Assembly (NCBI GenBank): GCA_036826295.1 | Contig: DAISWO010000004.1 | Span: forward strand, 1-58,082 | Source: DAISWO01 sp036826295 | GTDB lineage: Bacteria > Patescibacteriota > Saccharimonadia > Saccharimonadales > JAGQNJ01 | Direction of reading: 5' to 3' | DNA length: 58,082 bases | In this document: one piece after another, positions 1 through 9,267 of the stretch | Layout of the letters: each line of letters opens with the position of its first letter | How positions within the stretch are numbered: position 1 is the first letter of the stretch | Notes under the pieces: model-generated | The model's database searches: none | Seen by the model: only the letters and a program-made list of their open reading frames with translations | Told to the model about the DNA's origin: nothing | Program-made: the position numbers and the translations under genes

Positions 1-1
1 T

Positions 2-47
2 CACCAAAGAAAGAGCCCGAACATAGTGTCGGGTTTTTTCTTTGGTG
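2..47. terminator. Hairpin terminator upstream of the Nudix gene
   Basis: Two nested inverted repeats are visible. The outer arms (2-12 and 37-47) pair over 11 bp and the inner arms CCCGA (16-20) and TCGGG (29-33) are followed by a run of six T. It looks like an intrinsic terminator for a gene entering from the left, and the outer stem makes it symmetric enough to work on the other strand too. Confidence 0.75.
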
Positions 48-66
48 CGTTTGCTATAATAATTTA

Positions 67-474
67 ATGAGCGATATTCGTAAGGCGGCGGGGATTATTA
101 TCCGAGATAAAAAGTTACTGGTGGAGAGGTCTGAAGGTAAGGACTTTTTTATCGCACCTGGCGGTTCTATTGAAGAGGGAGAGACACCAAAACAGGCATT
201 AGTGCGTGAATTAATGGAAGAATTTCAGATAGTTGTTAGCGAGAATAATCTAATAGAGTTTGGCGCATTTCAGGCGCCAGCTGCCGGTCAAGAGCACAGA
301 ATGGTGAAGATGGAAGTATTCGTGGTCAAATCTTGGGAAGGTGAGCCAACTCCTGATAATGAGGTTGAAGAAATCAGATGGATCACTTCAGCGCCAGAAC
401 AAGGGATTAAGATTGGCTCAATTTTTGAACACGAAGTGATCCCTAGACTTAAAACCGCTCACCTTATTGATTGA
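67..474 (+). CDS. Nudix hydrolase
   Basis: This 135-residue protein is a single Nudix fold domain. Such enzymes hydrolyse a nucleoside diphosphate linked to another moiety, often damaged or surplus nucleotides, in the cytoplasm. The Nudix box is at about residues 32-54 (GSIEEGE, then RELMEEF). All the acidic metal ligands are present, but the usual glycine after the EE pair is replaced by glutamine. The ATG at 67 lies 7 nt after a TATAAT (55-60), so the mRNA is probably leaderless. It stands alone before the glycolytic genes. The substrate cannot be told from sequence. Confidence 0.88.
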   Translation: MSDIRKAAGIIIRDKKLLVERSEGKDFFIAPGGSIEEGETPKQALVRELMEEFQIVVSENNLIEFGAFQAPAAGQEHRMVKMEVFVVKSWEGEPTPDNEVEEIRWITSAPEQGIKIGSIFEHEVIPRLKTAHLID

Positions 475-559
475 GTACTCGTTATTTGAATAGCTCTATC
501 GAAATGTCAATTACCCCCTTGAATCAGGTAGCCACTAGAGGTTACACTAGTTATTAATA

Positions 560-1996
560 ATGTCAGACACATTGAGGGCGCCAAATGTGCCAATACACCA
601 ATTCAAAAGAACTAAGATAATTGCTACTATCGGGCCGGCATCTAATAGTTACGAGACGATACTGGGCATAATTAAAGCAGGAGCTAACGGCATCAGGCTG
701 AACTTTTCGCATGGAACTTACGAAGAGCGCATTCAACAAATAAAATGGATTCGTAAAGCTAGTGAGGAATACGGCAAGCCGATTGCGATTATCCAAGACT
801 TGCAGGGCCCTAAAATTCGATTAGGCGATTTTGAAGGAATGATAAAAGTTTCTACTCACCAAGAACTATTATTTAGATACAAGGCAGACTACGAACGCTC
901 CGGCGAAATCCCATTGCAATATGATCTAAGCAAAAAAGTAAAACGCGGTCACCACATGTATCTTTTTGATGGCAGAATAAAAACTATAATTACGGCGGTG
1001 CATGCGAATGGTTTAATACAAGCAAAAGCCGAGAATAGTGGGATTTTAATAAAGCGAAAAGGCATTAATTTGCCGGATACTGATTTTGGCGGTGACATTA
1101 TCACGCCAAAAGATAGTAAGGACATTGCTTTTGGGTCCAATCAAGATATTGATTACGTTGCTCTGAGTTTTGTCCAAGCTGGTAGAGATGTAGAAAAGCT
1201 TAAACAAAAACTAAGTGCTCTTGGGAGTAAAGCCAGAGTAATAGCAAAAATTGAGACTAAAGCCGGCGTTAATAATATTGATGAGATTTTTCAGGAAGCA
1301 GATGTAGTTATGGTTGCAAGAGGTGATCTAGCAATCGAGACAACCCCAGAATCAGTACCAATCATGCAGCGCAAAATTATTGGGCTGGGACTACATTATA
1401 AAAAACCAACTATTGTTGCCACCCAAATGTTAGCCAGTATGACAGAGACTCCAGAACCGACACGGGCTGAAGTGTCAGACGTGGCTACCGCAGTGATTGT
1501 CGGGGCAGACTGCGTAATGCTTAGTGACGAGACTGCGAATGGGAAATATCCGGTGGAGGCAGTTAAGGTTATGAAAAGAGTAGTGCTCTATACTCAGGAG
1601 AATTCGGATGTGAAAGCGATGTTTACTGGGATTCCTAAGGACAAGGGGCGCCAATTTGCAATATCAAAAGCAGTAATTGATCTAGCAAAATCAGTAGAGG
1701 CTACTGCAATTGTGGCCGAGACTAAATCAGGCGCAACGGCCGTAAATATTGCATCTCAACGCCCAGATTCGCCAATAATTGCCGTAACTTCGGATAAGAT
1801 TGTCACAAATCATTTAGCGATCGTTTATGGCGTAAAAAGTTATCTCCGCCCAGTCGACAAATTTGCTGCAACAAAACTAACCAATTGGTTACTGAAGATG
1901 AAGGTACTAAAAAAAGATGATGTTATTGTGACGGCTTCGGGCACATATCCTGGGGTGGTCGGTACAACCGATACTATAAAAGTAAGAGTGCTCTAA
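560..1996 (+). CDS. pyk: Pyruvate kinase
   Basis: Pyruvate kinase (478 residues, normal bacterial length) makes pyruvate and ATP from phosphoenolpyruvate and ADP, the last step of glycolysis. Family motifs are clear: IRLNFSHG near residue 46, KIRLGD near 88, the signature IAKIETKAGVNNIDEI near 228 with the catalytic lysine, MVARGDLAIE for Mg2+ and K+ binding, and EPTRAEVSDVA. The C-terminal effector domain is present. The start codon follows a TACACT box (543-548) by 11 nt, so the 5' UTR would be only a few bases. pgk follows after 6 nt, giving a pyk-pgk operon; tpiA comes next after a repeat element. Confidence 0.96.
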   Translation: MSDTLRAPNVPIHQFKRTKIIATIGPASNSYETILGIIKAGANGIRLNFSHGTYEERIQQIKWIRKASEEYGKPIAIIQDLQGPKIRLGDFEGMIKVSTHQELLFRYKADYERSGEIPLQYDLSKKVKRGHHMYLFDGRIKTIITAVHANGLIQAKAENSGILIKRKGINLPDTDFGGDIITPKDSKDIAFGSNQDIDYVALSFVQAGRDVEKLKQKLSALGSKARVIAKIETKAGVNNIDEIFQEADVVMVARGDLAIETTPESVPIMQRKIIGLGLHYKKPTIVATQMLASMTETPEPTRAEVSDVATAVIVGADCVMLSDETANGKYPVEAVKVMKRVVLYTQENSDVKAMFTGIPKDKGRQFAISKAVIDLAKSVEATAIVAETKSGATAVNIASQRPDSPIIAVTSDKIVTNHLAIVYGVKSYLRPVDKFAATKLTNWLLKMKVLKKDDVIVTASGTYPGVVGTTDTIKVRVL

Positions 1997-2002
1997 ACAG
2001 TC

Positions 2003-3292
2003 ATGGGCTTACACAAAAAAACAATCAAAGACGTTTCCTTATCAGGTAAGACAGTCTTAGTTAGTGTTGATTACAATGTACCGGCTGGCGAGCACGGTGA
2101 AGTACTAGATGATTATCGTATTCGTATGTCTATGCCAACCTTGCAGTACTTGCTTGATCAAGATTGCAAAGTTGTTCTGATAAGTCATCGCGGACGTCCA
2201 GACGGGAAAGTTGAACCTAATCTCAGCTTAAAAAAAGTTGCGGAATCTTTAGAAAAACTGGTTAAACGAGAAGTATTGTTTGTCGATGATTGCGTTGGAC
2301 CAAAGGCTGAGAATGCAAAAAAAACGTTACGCAATAAGCAGATTTTGATGCTCGAGAACACTCGTTTTTATGCGCAGGAAGAAGCTAACGACAAATCTTT
2401 CGCGCAACAGTTAGCCAGTGGAGTTGATTATTTTGTACAAGATGCTTTCGGTAATGCTCATCGTTCTCATGCTTCAACTGATGCGATCACGAATTTTGTC
2501 CCAAGTGTTGCAGGACTATTAATCGAGAACGAATACAAGGCTGTAACGGATGTTATTTTGAATCCCGACAGACCGCTAACTGCGATAGTTGGTGGGGCAA
2601 AAATTGCTGACAAGATTGACGTGCTAAAAACATTCATAAAGACTGCAGACTTGCTTGCGATTGGTGGAGCTATGGCGAGTACATTTCTGGACGCAAAAGG
2701 GGTTGAAGTTGGAAAGAGTTTGGTTGATGAAGACGAGATTGATACGGCAAAACACATTTTGGATTTAGCAGAGGCCGAGTCTAAAAAACGCCCGTTCGTT
2801 TTTTATCTACCGCAAGATGTGGTGGTCGCTGACAAGATCGACAAACATGCAAAGACTAGGATCGTGGATTTTGACGCCCACGTTATTGCGGATATCGAGA
2901 GTTATCCAAGGCAACCTCGTAGTAATACCAGGAAGATTCGGCCAGACGAGTTAATCCTAGATATTGGACCATTCTCTGGTGCATTTATAGCGGGTAGTAT
3001 TCAATATGCTAAGACTGTTATCTGGAATGGGCTAATGGGTGTAACCGAAACGCCGTCAATCAATGGTCCAGTTGGGCCGTTTGCGCACGGCACAGAACTA
3101 ATTCTCGATGCATTATGTGGTCAATTCGGTAACCGTCCATACAGTCTGATTGGTGGAGGAGATACCTCTGCCTATATTGAAGAGCGTGGCCTTGTTAAGT
3201 GTTCTAACCATGTGTCTACGGGTGGCGGAGCAACGCTAGATTTGCTGGCTGGTAAAAAATTGCCCGGCATTGAAGCTCTTCAAGATAAGTAG
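2003..3292 (+). CDS. pgk: Phosphoglycerate kinase
   Basis: Phosphoglycerate kinase (429 residues) transfers phosphate from 1,3-bisphosphoglycerate to ADP. The N-lobe shows the substrate-binding DYNVP motif near residue 24, the arginine of ISHRGRPDG, ENTRFY, and DAFGNAHRSHAS. The C-lobe has the nucleotide-binding VGGAKIADKI and the GGGDTSAY loop with STGGGATLDLL near the end. It starts 6 nt after the pyk stop with no clear SD, so translation is probably coupled. It is slightly longer than the usual 390-415 residues because of insertions around residues 280-310. Confidence 0.95.
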   Translation: MGLHKKTIKDVSLSGKTVLVSVDYNVPAGEHGEVLDDYRIRMSMPTLQYLLDQDCKVVLISHRGRPDGKVEPNLSLKKVAESLEKLVKREVLFVDDCVGPKAENAKKTLRNKQILMLENTRFYAQEEANDKSFAQQLASGVDYFVQDAFGNAHRSHASTDAITNFVPSVAGLLIENEYKAVTDVILNPDRPLTAIVGGAKIADKIDVLKTFIKTADLLAIGGAMASTFLDAKGVEVGKSLVDEDEIDTAKHILDLAEAESKKRPFVFYLPQDVVVADKIDKHAKTRIVDFDAHVIADIESYPRQPRSNTRKIRPDELILDIGPFSGAFIAGSIQYAKTVIWNGLMGVTETPSINGPVGPFAHGTELILDALCGQFGNRPYSLIGGGDTSAYIEERGLVKCSNHVSTGGGATLDLLAGKKLPGIEALQDK

Positions 3293-3295
3293 ATC

Positions 3296-3465
3296 TTTTA
3301 CTTTGTATCGCCAAAGTAAAACAAAACTCCTGGCTTTCCATTTGTCTTGATATAAATTTTAGTCGAAAACAACAACAGTCTGTGGAACTCATCCGCTAAC
3401 AAGCGGACTCAAACAGTCCTCGCCTGATAGTTGTTGTTTTGACAAAGTTATTCAGAACAAGCCGG
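3296..3465 (+). repeat. Structured dispersed repeat, copy 1
   Basis: This fills most of the 259-bp gap between pgk and tpiA. It opens with a perfect hairpin (TTTTACTTTG 3296-3305 with CAAAGTAAAA 3312-3321), then the shared block ACAAAACTCCTGG. The core is a second hairpin whose base pairs GTCGAAAACAACAAC (3362-3376) with GTTGTTGTTTTGAC (3430-3443). The loop carries the conserved stretch GTCTGTGGAACTCATCCGC ... CAGTCCTCGCCTGATA. Related copies are at 8779, 9077 (inverted) and 51809. I do not recognise the family. The remaining 3466-3551 holds only an unclear promoter for tpiA. Confidence 0.85.
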
Positions 3466-3551
3466 ATGCCATTAGGCGCTTGCAGGATAACGTATGATAT
3501 AAGCAGAAGCATCAATATGTTAAACTGTAACGAAGGTAAACATAAGCATAA

Positions 3552-4343
3552 ATGAAACGTAAATTAATTGTTGGTAACTGGAAGATGAATCTGAATGCAA
3601 GTCAGTCTAGTTTGCTTTTACATCGCTTGCACGAACGAATCAAGATTTATCGGGATATCGAGGTTGTATTGGCCCCGACCATGCTTGTTCTTCAGCCACT
3701 CAGCTTGCAGATTGATAGGCGAAAGTTTCGCTTAGCCGCCCAAAATGCTCATCCTAAAGACGAAGGGGCCTATACCGGCGAAGTTTCGTTTACACAACTA
3801 CAGGAGATTGTTCATTACACGATTATTGGCCACAGCGAACGGCGAATTCATTTTGGCGAAAATCTCGATCTGATAAGGGATAAGGTTGCCGCATGTGTCC
3901 GTAATAACATTACCCCGATTCTTTGTGTCGGTGAGAGCCGGACTGAGCGGCGAGCAGGCGAGACTAACCAAGTATTGCATGACCAGCTATCGACTGCACT
4001 GGCTAACTTGACCGCAAGAGAAGTGGCCGATATGGTAATCGCCTACGAGCCAGTATGGGCAATTAGTACATTTGACGGTAAATTAGCTAAACCGTTTGAT
4101 ATCAAAAAAGCATTTGATTTTATTCGCAAACAAGTTGGGGACTTATACGGTAAACGCACTGCAGATAAAGTTAGGGTGCTATTTGGCGGTAGCGTAGATG
4201 AGCATACAGCCAGAGGGTACTTGGATATTGACGGCTGTGACGGAGTGCTAGTTGGCGGAGCAAGCCTTAATTATCACAAGTTCTCAGAAATAGTTAAGTC
4301 AGCCCATCGTTCAATTAACGAAAAAATCGAGGAAAATTCATGA
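3552..4343 (+). CDS. tpiA: Triose-phosphate isomerase
   Basis: Triose-phosphate isomerase (263 residues) interconverts dihydroxyacetone phosphate and glyceraldehyde 3-phosphate in the cytoplasm. The active site is complete: VGNWKMN with the catalytic lysine near residue 11, IIGHSERR with the electrophilic histidine near 95, and AYEPVWAIST with the catalytic glutamate near 165. The phosphate-binding FGGSV and LVGGASL loops are also there. It is separated from pgk by a dispersed repeat, so it may be transcribed apart from pyk-pgk. Its TGA stop overlaps the ATG of the next gene (ATGA). Confidence 0.95.
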   Translation: MKRKLIVGNWKMNLNASQSSLLLHRLHERIKIYRDIEVVLAPTMLVLQPLSLQIDRRKFRLAAQNAHPKDEGAYTGEVSFTQLQEIVHYTIIGHSERRIHFGENLDLIRDKVAACVRNNITPILCVGESRTERRAGETNQVLHDQLSTALANLTAREVADMVIAYEPVWAISTFDGKLAKPFDIKKAFDFIRKQVGDLYGKRTADKVRVLFGGSVDEHTARGYLDIDGCDGVLVGGASLNYHKFSEIVKSAHRSINEKIEENS

Positions 4344-5200
4344 GTCCAAAAGCAAAAAAAGTTAACGTTAGCTCGGTAAAATCAATGGATATTACCACGA
4401 ACGAAAAAGACAAGATGCCCGAGCTAAAAAAATCAGCACCAGAAATCGTAAAACCAAGAGGTATGATAAAAGACGTTAGCCCGACCCAGGATTCGGAGGA
4501 CGATAATATAATCAATACTCCAAAAATTGAAATGTCGGATAAACTCGTCGCTAACCTAAAATCACCTAGCGAAAGCCATGTAAAGATTTTACCTTCTGAG
4601 CCTGTCGAGGAAGATGAATCCGACAAAGAACCGGCTGAAAAAAAGCCTAGCGATGAGGATGAAAAAGTTGCCCCAGATGCCGATGACTTAACTGGTGAAG
4701 ACGAAAATCAGCACGACAGCTCCTTTATAGATAAAATTGTCGATGAAGAAAATCAGCCAAACACCAAAGATAAAGAACCAAAACCCGAAGAAAAACTAGC
4801 AGATTCTAAAGAAGAAGACGAAGAAGAATCTACCGATAGTAAAAAAACTCCGAAAGAGGATGAAGAAAAACCAGAAGTAGAAAAACCTAAACAGGACGAG
4901 CCGAAATCTGACGAAGAAGTTGGTATCGTCAACGAATTAGCCGAACAGGCAGCGGATAGCAAAAAACAAAAACAAGAAGAGAAAGAGCTTGACGAGCGGG
5001 CTAAGCATATAGAAGAACTAATAGAAGCCAAGACCTACAATGTGCCTATAGGACAACTCAGTCGAAAACGTAATATTAGATTAGTAATCGTTCTGCTGAT
5101 TTTGTTAATGGTCGGCGGGCTAATAGCGTTGAATTTTGCCATCGATGCAGGCGTTGTTGATATCGGTGTAGAACCTTTGACCGATATAATTGCAAACTAA
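4340..5200 (+). CDS. Acidic, low-complexity protein with a C-terminal transmembrane segment
   Basis: Function not recognised. Residues 1-235 are highly charged and rich in Glu, Asp, Lys, Ser and Pro, hence probably disordered, with possible coiled-coil from about 190 to 230. One hydrophobic segment (RLVIVLLILLMVGGLIALNFAI, about 249-270) lies near the C-terminus and leaves roughly 16 residues outside, so most of the protein should face the cytoplasm. The start overlaps the tpiA stop by 4 nt, so it is translationally coupled to tpiA. The low complexity makes homology calls unreliable. Confidence 0.75.
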   Translation: MSPKAKKVNVSSVKSMDITTNEKDKMPELKKSAPEIVKPRGMIKDVSPTQDSEDDNIINTPKIEMSDKLVANLKSPSESHVKILPSEPVEEDESDKEPAEKKPSDEDEKVAPDADDLTGEDENQHDSSFIDKIVDEENQPNTKDKEPKPEEKLADSKEEDEEESTDSKKTPKEDEEKPEVEKPKQDEPKSDEEVGIVNELAEQAADSKKQKQEEKELDERAKHIEELIEAKTYNVPIGQLSRKRNIRLVIVLLILLMVGGLIALNFAIDAGVVDIGVEPLTDIIAN

Positions 5201-5245
5201 ATGACAACAACAATCAGGCCCAAGCTTGGGTTACAATAGTTAGTC

Positions 5246-7414
5246 GTGGTTGAGGAATTTTTAAAAGATCTGAATAGTGAACAGCAGCGGGCGGTTGAAT
5301 CAACCGAGGGTCCGCTTTTAATTCTTGCAGGCGCAGGCAGTGGCAAGACAAAAACATTAACTCATCGTATTGCATATATAATCGATAAAAACTTAGCAAC
5401 ACCGTACAACATATTAGCTGTAACCTTCACCAACAAAGCCGCCGGAGAAATGCGAGAGCGTGTCGCCCAACTATTAGGGCATCGCTCTGATGACAGATCC
5501 TTTATGCCATTTATGGGGACGTTCCATAGTATTTGCGTAAGGTTATTACGTCAAGATGGTGATCAAATTGGGATCCCAAAAAACTTCGTCATATTCGACG
5601 AGCTAGATAGAACGGCTTGCGTGAAAAAGATTTCTAAAGAACTATCGATAGACGAAAAAAGCTTTCCGGCTCGAAAGTTATCCAGTATTATCTCTAGTGC
5701 AAAAAATGAATTGATTACACCGGAAGAGTTAAGCTCAACCGCCAGTAGCCCAACTCAGAAAGAGGCGGCTCGTGTATACCCTCATTATCAAAGGACTTTG
5801 AAGGATGCGATGGCATTAGACTTTGATGATTTAATATCAAGAACAGTCCAAATGTTGTCAGGAAATGAACAAATTCGTAGCAAGTGGCAACAACAGTTTC
5901 GCTACGTAATGATCGACGAGTATCAGGATACTAACGCCGCCCAATACAAACTAATCAAATTGTTGACTAACGAAAACAATAACATTGCAGTTGTTGGGGA
6001 CGATTGGCAATCGATTTATTCTTGGCGCGGGGCAGATTTTAAGAATATTTTGAACTTCGAAAAAGATTACAAAAATTGTCAGGTTATAAAACTTGAGCAA
6101 AACTACCGCAGTACTAAACATATTTTGGATGCAGCACATAGTGTTATATCAAAAAACTCTCACCGCTCAACGAAAAAACTCTGGACTGATCTAGGCGATG
6201 GCTTGCCTGTGCAGATTATTCCGGTGGGCTCAGAACGCAATGAAGGCGAAGCTATTGTTAGGACTATCCGTAATCAAGTAGACAGCGGAGCACGAAATTA
6301 CAAAGATTTTGCGGTGTTATATCGTACTAATGCTCAGAGTCGACCTCTGGAAGAGGTTTTTGTCCATTACGGGATTCCTTATCGGATTGTTGGTGGCGTG
6401 CGGTTCTACGACCGCAAAGAAATTAAAGACATTATGGCTTATCTTAGGCTAATTTATCAGCCCGAGGATGTCATGAGTTTTGAACGTATCGTGAATGTCC
6501 CAGCCAGAAGCGTAGGGTCAAAGTCACTAATCAACTTTACTGCTTGGCGAGCCGAGAATGAAATAACCCTAGATGAGGCTCTGCAAAATGTTGAAAAATG
6601 CAGCGATATTACTCCAAAAGCTCGCAAGGGTTTGCTCGAGCTTGCCGATATCGTGCGATCTATGCGCGATGTCATGGGCGATAGTAGTGTGTCGGGTCTA
6701 GTCGACTCGTTAGTTAGGCGACTGGATTATCTCAATTATCTAGACGACGGTACCATGCAGTCAGAATCGAGGCAAGAAAACGTTAAAGAGTTACTATCAG
6801 TTGCTTCAGAGTACGAAGAGCTCGGGCTGGATGGGTTCTTAGAAGAAGTATCGCTACTAACCAGCAGTGACAATAACGATGCCCACAAGGATAGCGTGAC
6901 ATTAATGACATTGCACGGCGCAAAAGGTCTAGAGTTCCCTGTTGTATTTATGAGTGGCATGGAAGAAACCGTCTTTCCACATTCTAGGGCGCTGTATGAT
7001 GCTAGCGAGATGGAGGAGGAGAGACGTCTTTGTTATGTGGGAATGACCCGCGCCAAACAAGAGTTATATTTGCTATATGCCTCAAGACGAATGTTGTACG
7101 GCGGAATCCTGCACAATCCTCCTAGTCGATTTTTAGCCGACGTAGATTCGCGTATATCGGACAGCCATCAACCGGCTTTTTTCAGTGAATCAGCCGGTAG
7201 CGAATATGCGCCAAGGCCAAAGGAAGCGTTGTCCGTCTCGAACGAACCTAGATATGTGCCCGATTTAGAGATTGGTGATGGTATTAATCATTCGGTATTT
7301 GGAAAGGGGACAGTGGTGCATATGGACGGAGATATTGCCACAATTAGTTTTGGATCACGCGGGACAAAACAGCTAGATATTAGTCTTGCGCCACTGCAAA
7401 AGATCGAATCCTAA
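5246..7414 (+). CDS. pcrA: UvrD/PcrA-type 3'-5' DNA helicase
   Basis: Superfamily 1A helicase (722 residues) acting in nucleotide excision repair and clearing of stalled replication forks. Motif I (AGAGSGKT, about 28-35), Ia (TFTNKAAGEM), II (DEYQD near 222), III (GDDWQSIYSWRGA), IV (EQNYRS), V (TLHGAKGLEFPVVF) and VI (EERRLCYVGMTRA) are all in order. The last 50 residues (GDGINHSVFGKGTVV) match the Tudor-like C-terminal domain typical of PcrA. The start is GTG, 9 nt after TACAAT (5231-5236), which suggests a leaderless mRNA. The name follows PcrA because of the Tudor domain; uvrD would be acceptable. Confidence 0.95.
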   Translation: MVEEFLKDLNSEQQRAVESTEGPLLILAGAGSGKTKTLTHRIAYIIDKNLATPYNILAVTFTNKAAGEMRERVAQLLGHRSDDRSFMPFMGTFHSICVRLLRQDGDQIGIPKNFVIFDELDRTACVKKISKELSIDEKSFPARKLSSIISSAKNELITPEELSSTASSPTQKEAARVYPHYQRTLKDAMALDFDDLISRTVQMLSGNEQIRSKWQQQFRYVMIDEYQDTNAAQYKLIKLLTNENNNIAVVGDDWQSIYSWRGADFKNILNFEKDYKNCQVIKLEQNYRSTKHILDAAHSVISKNSHRSTKKLWTDLGDGLPVQIIPVGSERNEGEAIVRTIRNQVDSGARNYKDFAVLYRTNAQSRPLEEVFVHYGIPYRIVGGVRFYDRKEIKDIMAYLRLIYQPEDVMSFERIVNVPARSVGSKSLINFTAWRAENEITLDEALQNVEKCSDITPKARKGLLELADIVRSMRDVMGDSSVSGLVDSLVRRLDYLNYLDDGTMQSESRQENVKELLSVASEYEELGLDGFLEEVSLLTSSDNNDAHKDSVTLMTLHGAKGLEFPVVFMSGMEETVFPHSRALYDASEMEEERRLCYVGMTRAKQELYLLYASRRMLYGGILHNPPSRFLADVDSRISDSHQPAFFSESAGSEYAPRPKEALSVSNEPRYVPDLEIGDGINHSVFGKGTVVHMDGDIATISFGSRGTKQLDISLAPLQKIES

Positions 7415-7525
7415 AAAGTCTAACGCTTATTATCGAGCCAATAAAGTGATACAATAACAATTAGCTATTTTTGACTAACAACAGAGGCAGACAAACGACA
7501 TTAGATCATTCAGTAGCATTAGATT

Positions 7526-8770
7526 ATGTTAAGAAAGAATTCCAAAAAACCTATTATTTCCAAGCAAAAACGCCGAAAGATTCAGCGTGTTCGCAAACAT
7601 CCATTTGTTGTACCTGTGATTACTTTTATCGTGCTATTTTTTGGGACAATAGTCTTATTTATTAGCTTTAACTCAACAACTGTCGCCCCTGGTGACCAAC
7701 GGATTGTCAATGTTTTTGTTGACGACCAGAAGCAGACCCTGCCAACACGGGCGCCAACTGTCGGGGAATTATTAAAACGAATGGACGTTACGCTAAATGA
7801 GGGTGATCAGGTGGAGCCTAAAGCTAGCACTCAGATCTTAGAAGATGATTTTACAGTTAATGTTTATAGGGCTAGGCCGGTTACTGTTATTGACGGCAAA
7901 AAGATAACAACTGTGCTTAGTGCTCAGCAGTCAGCTAGGGCTGTGGCCGAAGAAGTGGGGGTAAAAGTTTACCCGGAAGATGATGTGCGCCTAAAGGTAC
8001 CTGACGATTTATTAAAAGAAGGCGTAATTGCCGAAAAAGTAGTTATCAAGCGCTCGATTCCTGTCAGTTTAGTGCTATATGGACAGACTTATAGTGTCCG
8101 CACGCTATCAAAAACTGTCGGTGAATTAGTGGAAGAAAAAGGCCTAGATACAGACGAAGTTACCGTATTCCCACCAGCCGAGACTAAACTAAAGCCAAAT
8201 ACTGTCGTCTACGTAACTTATCCCGGTAAAAAAATTATTACAAAATCAGAGAGTATTCCGTTTAAGGAAAAGCGTGTCGAAGATCCCGATCTTGATGCTG
8301 GCGAAACAGTAGTAAAGCGCGAGGGCGAAAAAGGTAAAAAAGTTGTTATTTACGAAGTAGACAAGACTAATCCCAAAAAGAAAAAGGCCCTAAAAACTGT
8401 GATAGCCAAAAAACCTATCGATAGAATCATTGCAGTAGGTACAGGTTCAGAAGCCGAGTTGTCTTTGCCTGGCGGAGCCGTTTCGGGCAGTAAACTAGAT
8501 TGGATGAAGGCCGCCGGTATCGATCCATCACAATATCAATACGTTGATTATATTATTGGGCGTGAATCTGGTTGGAACCCAGCCAGTGTCAGCGCTAACC
8601 GTTGTATTGGTCTGGGTCAAAAGTGTGACGCCAGTAGTTTGATATCAGCTTGTCCGAATTGGCAATCTGATCCCGTTTGTCAGCTAAATCACTTTAGTGG
8701 CTATGCTAATGGGCGCTATGGTAGTTGGCAAGGGGCTTACAGTGCATGGCAAGCTCAGGGCTGGTGGTAA
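7526..8770 (+). CDS. Rpf/YabE-like wall lytic protein (DUF348, G5 and lysozyme-like domains)
   Basis: A 414-residue membrane-anchored, extracytoplasmic protein. A basic N-tail and one transmembrane segment (about 28-50) are followed by two or three DUF348-like repeats (about 60-225), a G5 domain (KSESIPFKEKRVEDPDLDAGETVVKR, about 240-300) and a C-terminal lysozyme-like domain (about 330-414) with the likely catalytic glutamate in GRESGWNP near 346 and GLGQ. The architecture is that of resuscitation-promoting factors and YabE, which cleave peptidoglycan. A TACAAT (7450-7455) gives a leader of about 65 nt; the start is the first ATG in frame after it. Confidence 0.88.
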   Translation: MLRKNSKKPIISKQKRRKIQRVRKHPFVVPVITFIVLFFGTIVLFISFNSTTVAPGDQRIVNVFVDDQKQTLPTRAPTVGELLKRMDVTLNEGDQVEPKASTQILEDDFTVNVYRARPVTVIDGKKITTVLSAQQSARAVAEEVGVKVYPEDDVRLKVPDDLLKEGVIAEKVVIKRSIPVSLVLYGQTYSVRTLSKTVGELVEEKGLDTDEVTVFPPAETKLKPNTVVYVTYPGKKIITKSESIPFKEKRVEDPDLDAGETVVKREGEKGKKVVIYEVDKTNPKKKKALKTVIAKKPIDRIIAVGTGSEAELSLPGGAVSGSKLDWMKAAGIDPSQYQYVDYIIGRESGWNPASVSANRCIGLGQKCDASSLISACPNWQSDPVCQLNHFSGYANGRYGSWQGAYSAWQAQGWW

Positions 8771-8778
8771 ACTTTTTA

Positions 8779-8946
8779 ATTACTTTGTGTCGACAAAGTA
8801 ATACAAAACTCCTGGTTTAACAAGGTTTCTTTATGCGATAAGTTGTTAATGGCTACAACAGCCTGCGGAACTCATCCGCCAGAAGGCGGGCTCAGACAGT
8901 CCTCGGCTGATAGTTGTAGCATTACAACATTCGCATCAGGAAACCT
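8779..8946 (+). repeat. Structured dispersed repeat, copy 2
   Basis: Same element as at 3296. Terminal hairpin ATTACTTTG (8779-8787) / CAAAGTAAT (8794-8802), block ACAAAACTCCTGG, then a long imperfect stem: GGTTTC (8824-8829) with GAAACC (8940-8945), ATGCG with CGCAT, and GGCTACAAC with GTTGTAGC. The stem encloses the conserved loop GCCTGCGGAACTCATCCGCC ... CAGACAGTCCTCGGCTGATA. The outer stem differs in sequence from copy 1 but stays paired. It begins 8 nt after the Rpf-like gene. Confidence 0.88.
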
Positions 8947-8988
8947 CGTTTTTATACCAGAACCAGAAACTACGTAAAATTACTTGGT

Positions 8989-9006
8989 TTTGAGAGGGGA
9001 AGTTAA
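8989..9006 (+). repeat. 18-bp direct repeat, left copy
   Basis: TTTGAGAGGGGAAGTTAA occurs here and identically at 9268-9285, 279 bp apart, flanking the inverted copy of the dispersed repeat. It may mark a duplicated or inserted segment; the rest of 8947-9076 shows no gene. Confidence 0.8.
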
Positions 9007-9076
9007 AGCTAGAACTATCGAACTGCACACGAGTGCAAGACCCAGAACGTCATTCAGTTTTTGGTTGTAACTTGGG

Positions 9077-9251
9077 CGTCCGGCTTGTCCTGAGTAGCTT
9101 CGTCAAACAAACAACTATCAGGCGAGGACTGTCTGAGCCCGCCTTCTGGCGGATGAGTTCCGCAGACTGTTGTTTGGCTTGACTAGAAGCTACTTCAAGA
9201 CAAATGGATAGCCCGCTGGTTTTGGTTACCTTTTGACGAAACAAAAGTAAC
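9077..9251 (-). repeat. Structured dispersed repeat, copy 3 (inverted)
   Basis: Reverse-oriented copy of the element. On the minus strand it opens with the terminal hairpin (GTTACC..TTTTG / CAAAAGTAAC, plus positions 9225-9251). The core stem pairs AGTAGCTTC (9093-9101) with GAAGCTACT (9186-9194) and CAAACAAC (9108-9115) with GTTGTTTG (9169-9176). The loop (9116-9168) is nearly identical to copy 2, while the stems are different yet still paired. It faces copy 2 across about 130 bp. Confidence 0.87.
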
Positions 9252-9267
9252 GAGACTGTACTCAGTG

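Noticed and set aside
3296..3321. TTTTACTTTG/CAAAGTAAAA hairpin as a simple pgk terminator
   Set aside because: It is followed by AAAACAAAA rather than a T run and recurs as the leading part of all repeat copies, so it is better seen as part of the repeat.
3296..3465. Repeat core ACAAC...GTTGT considered as an integron attC site
   Set aside because: The paired ends do not fit the RYYYAAC and GTTRRRY boxes, no cassette-like ORF array surrounds the copies, and no integrase is present in the window.
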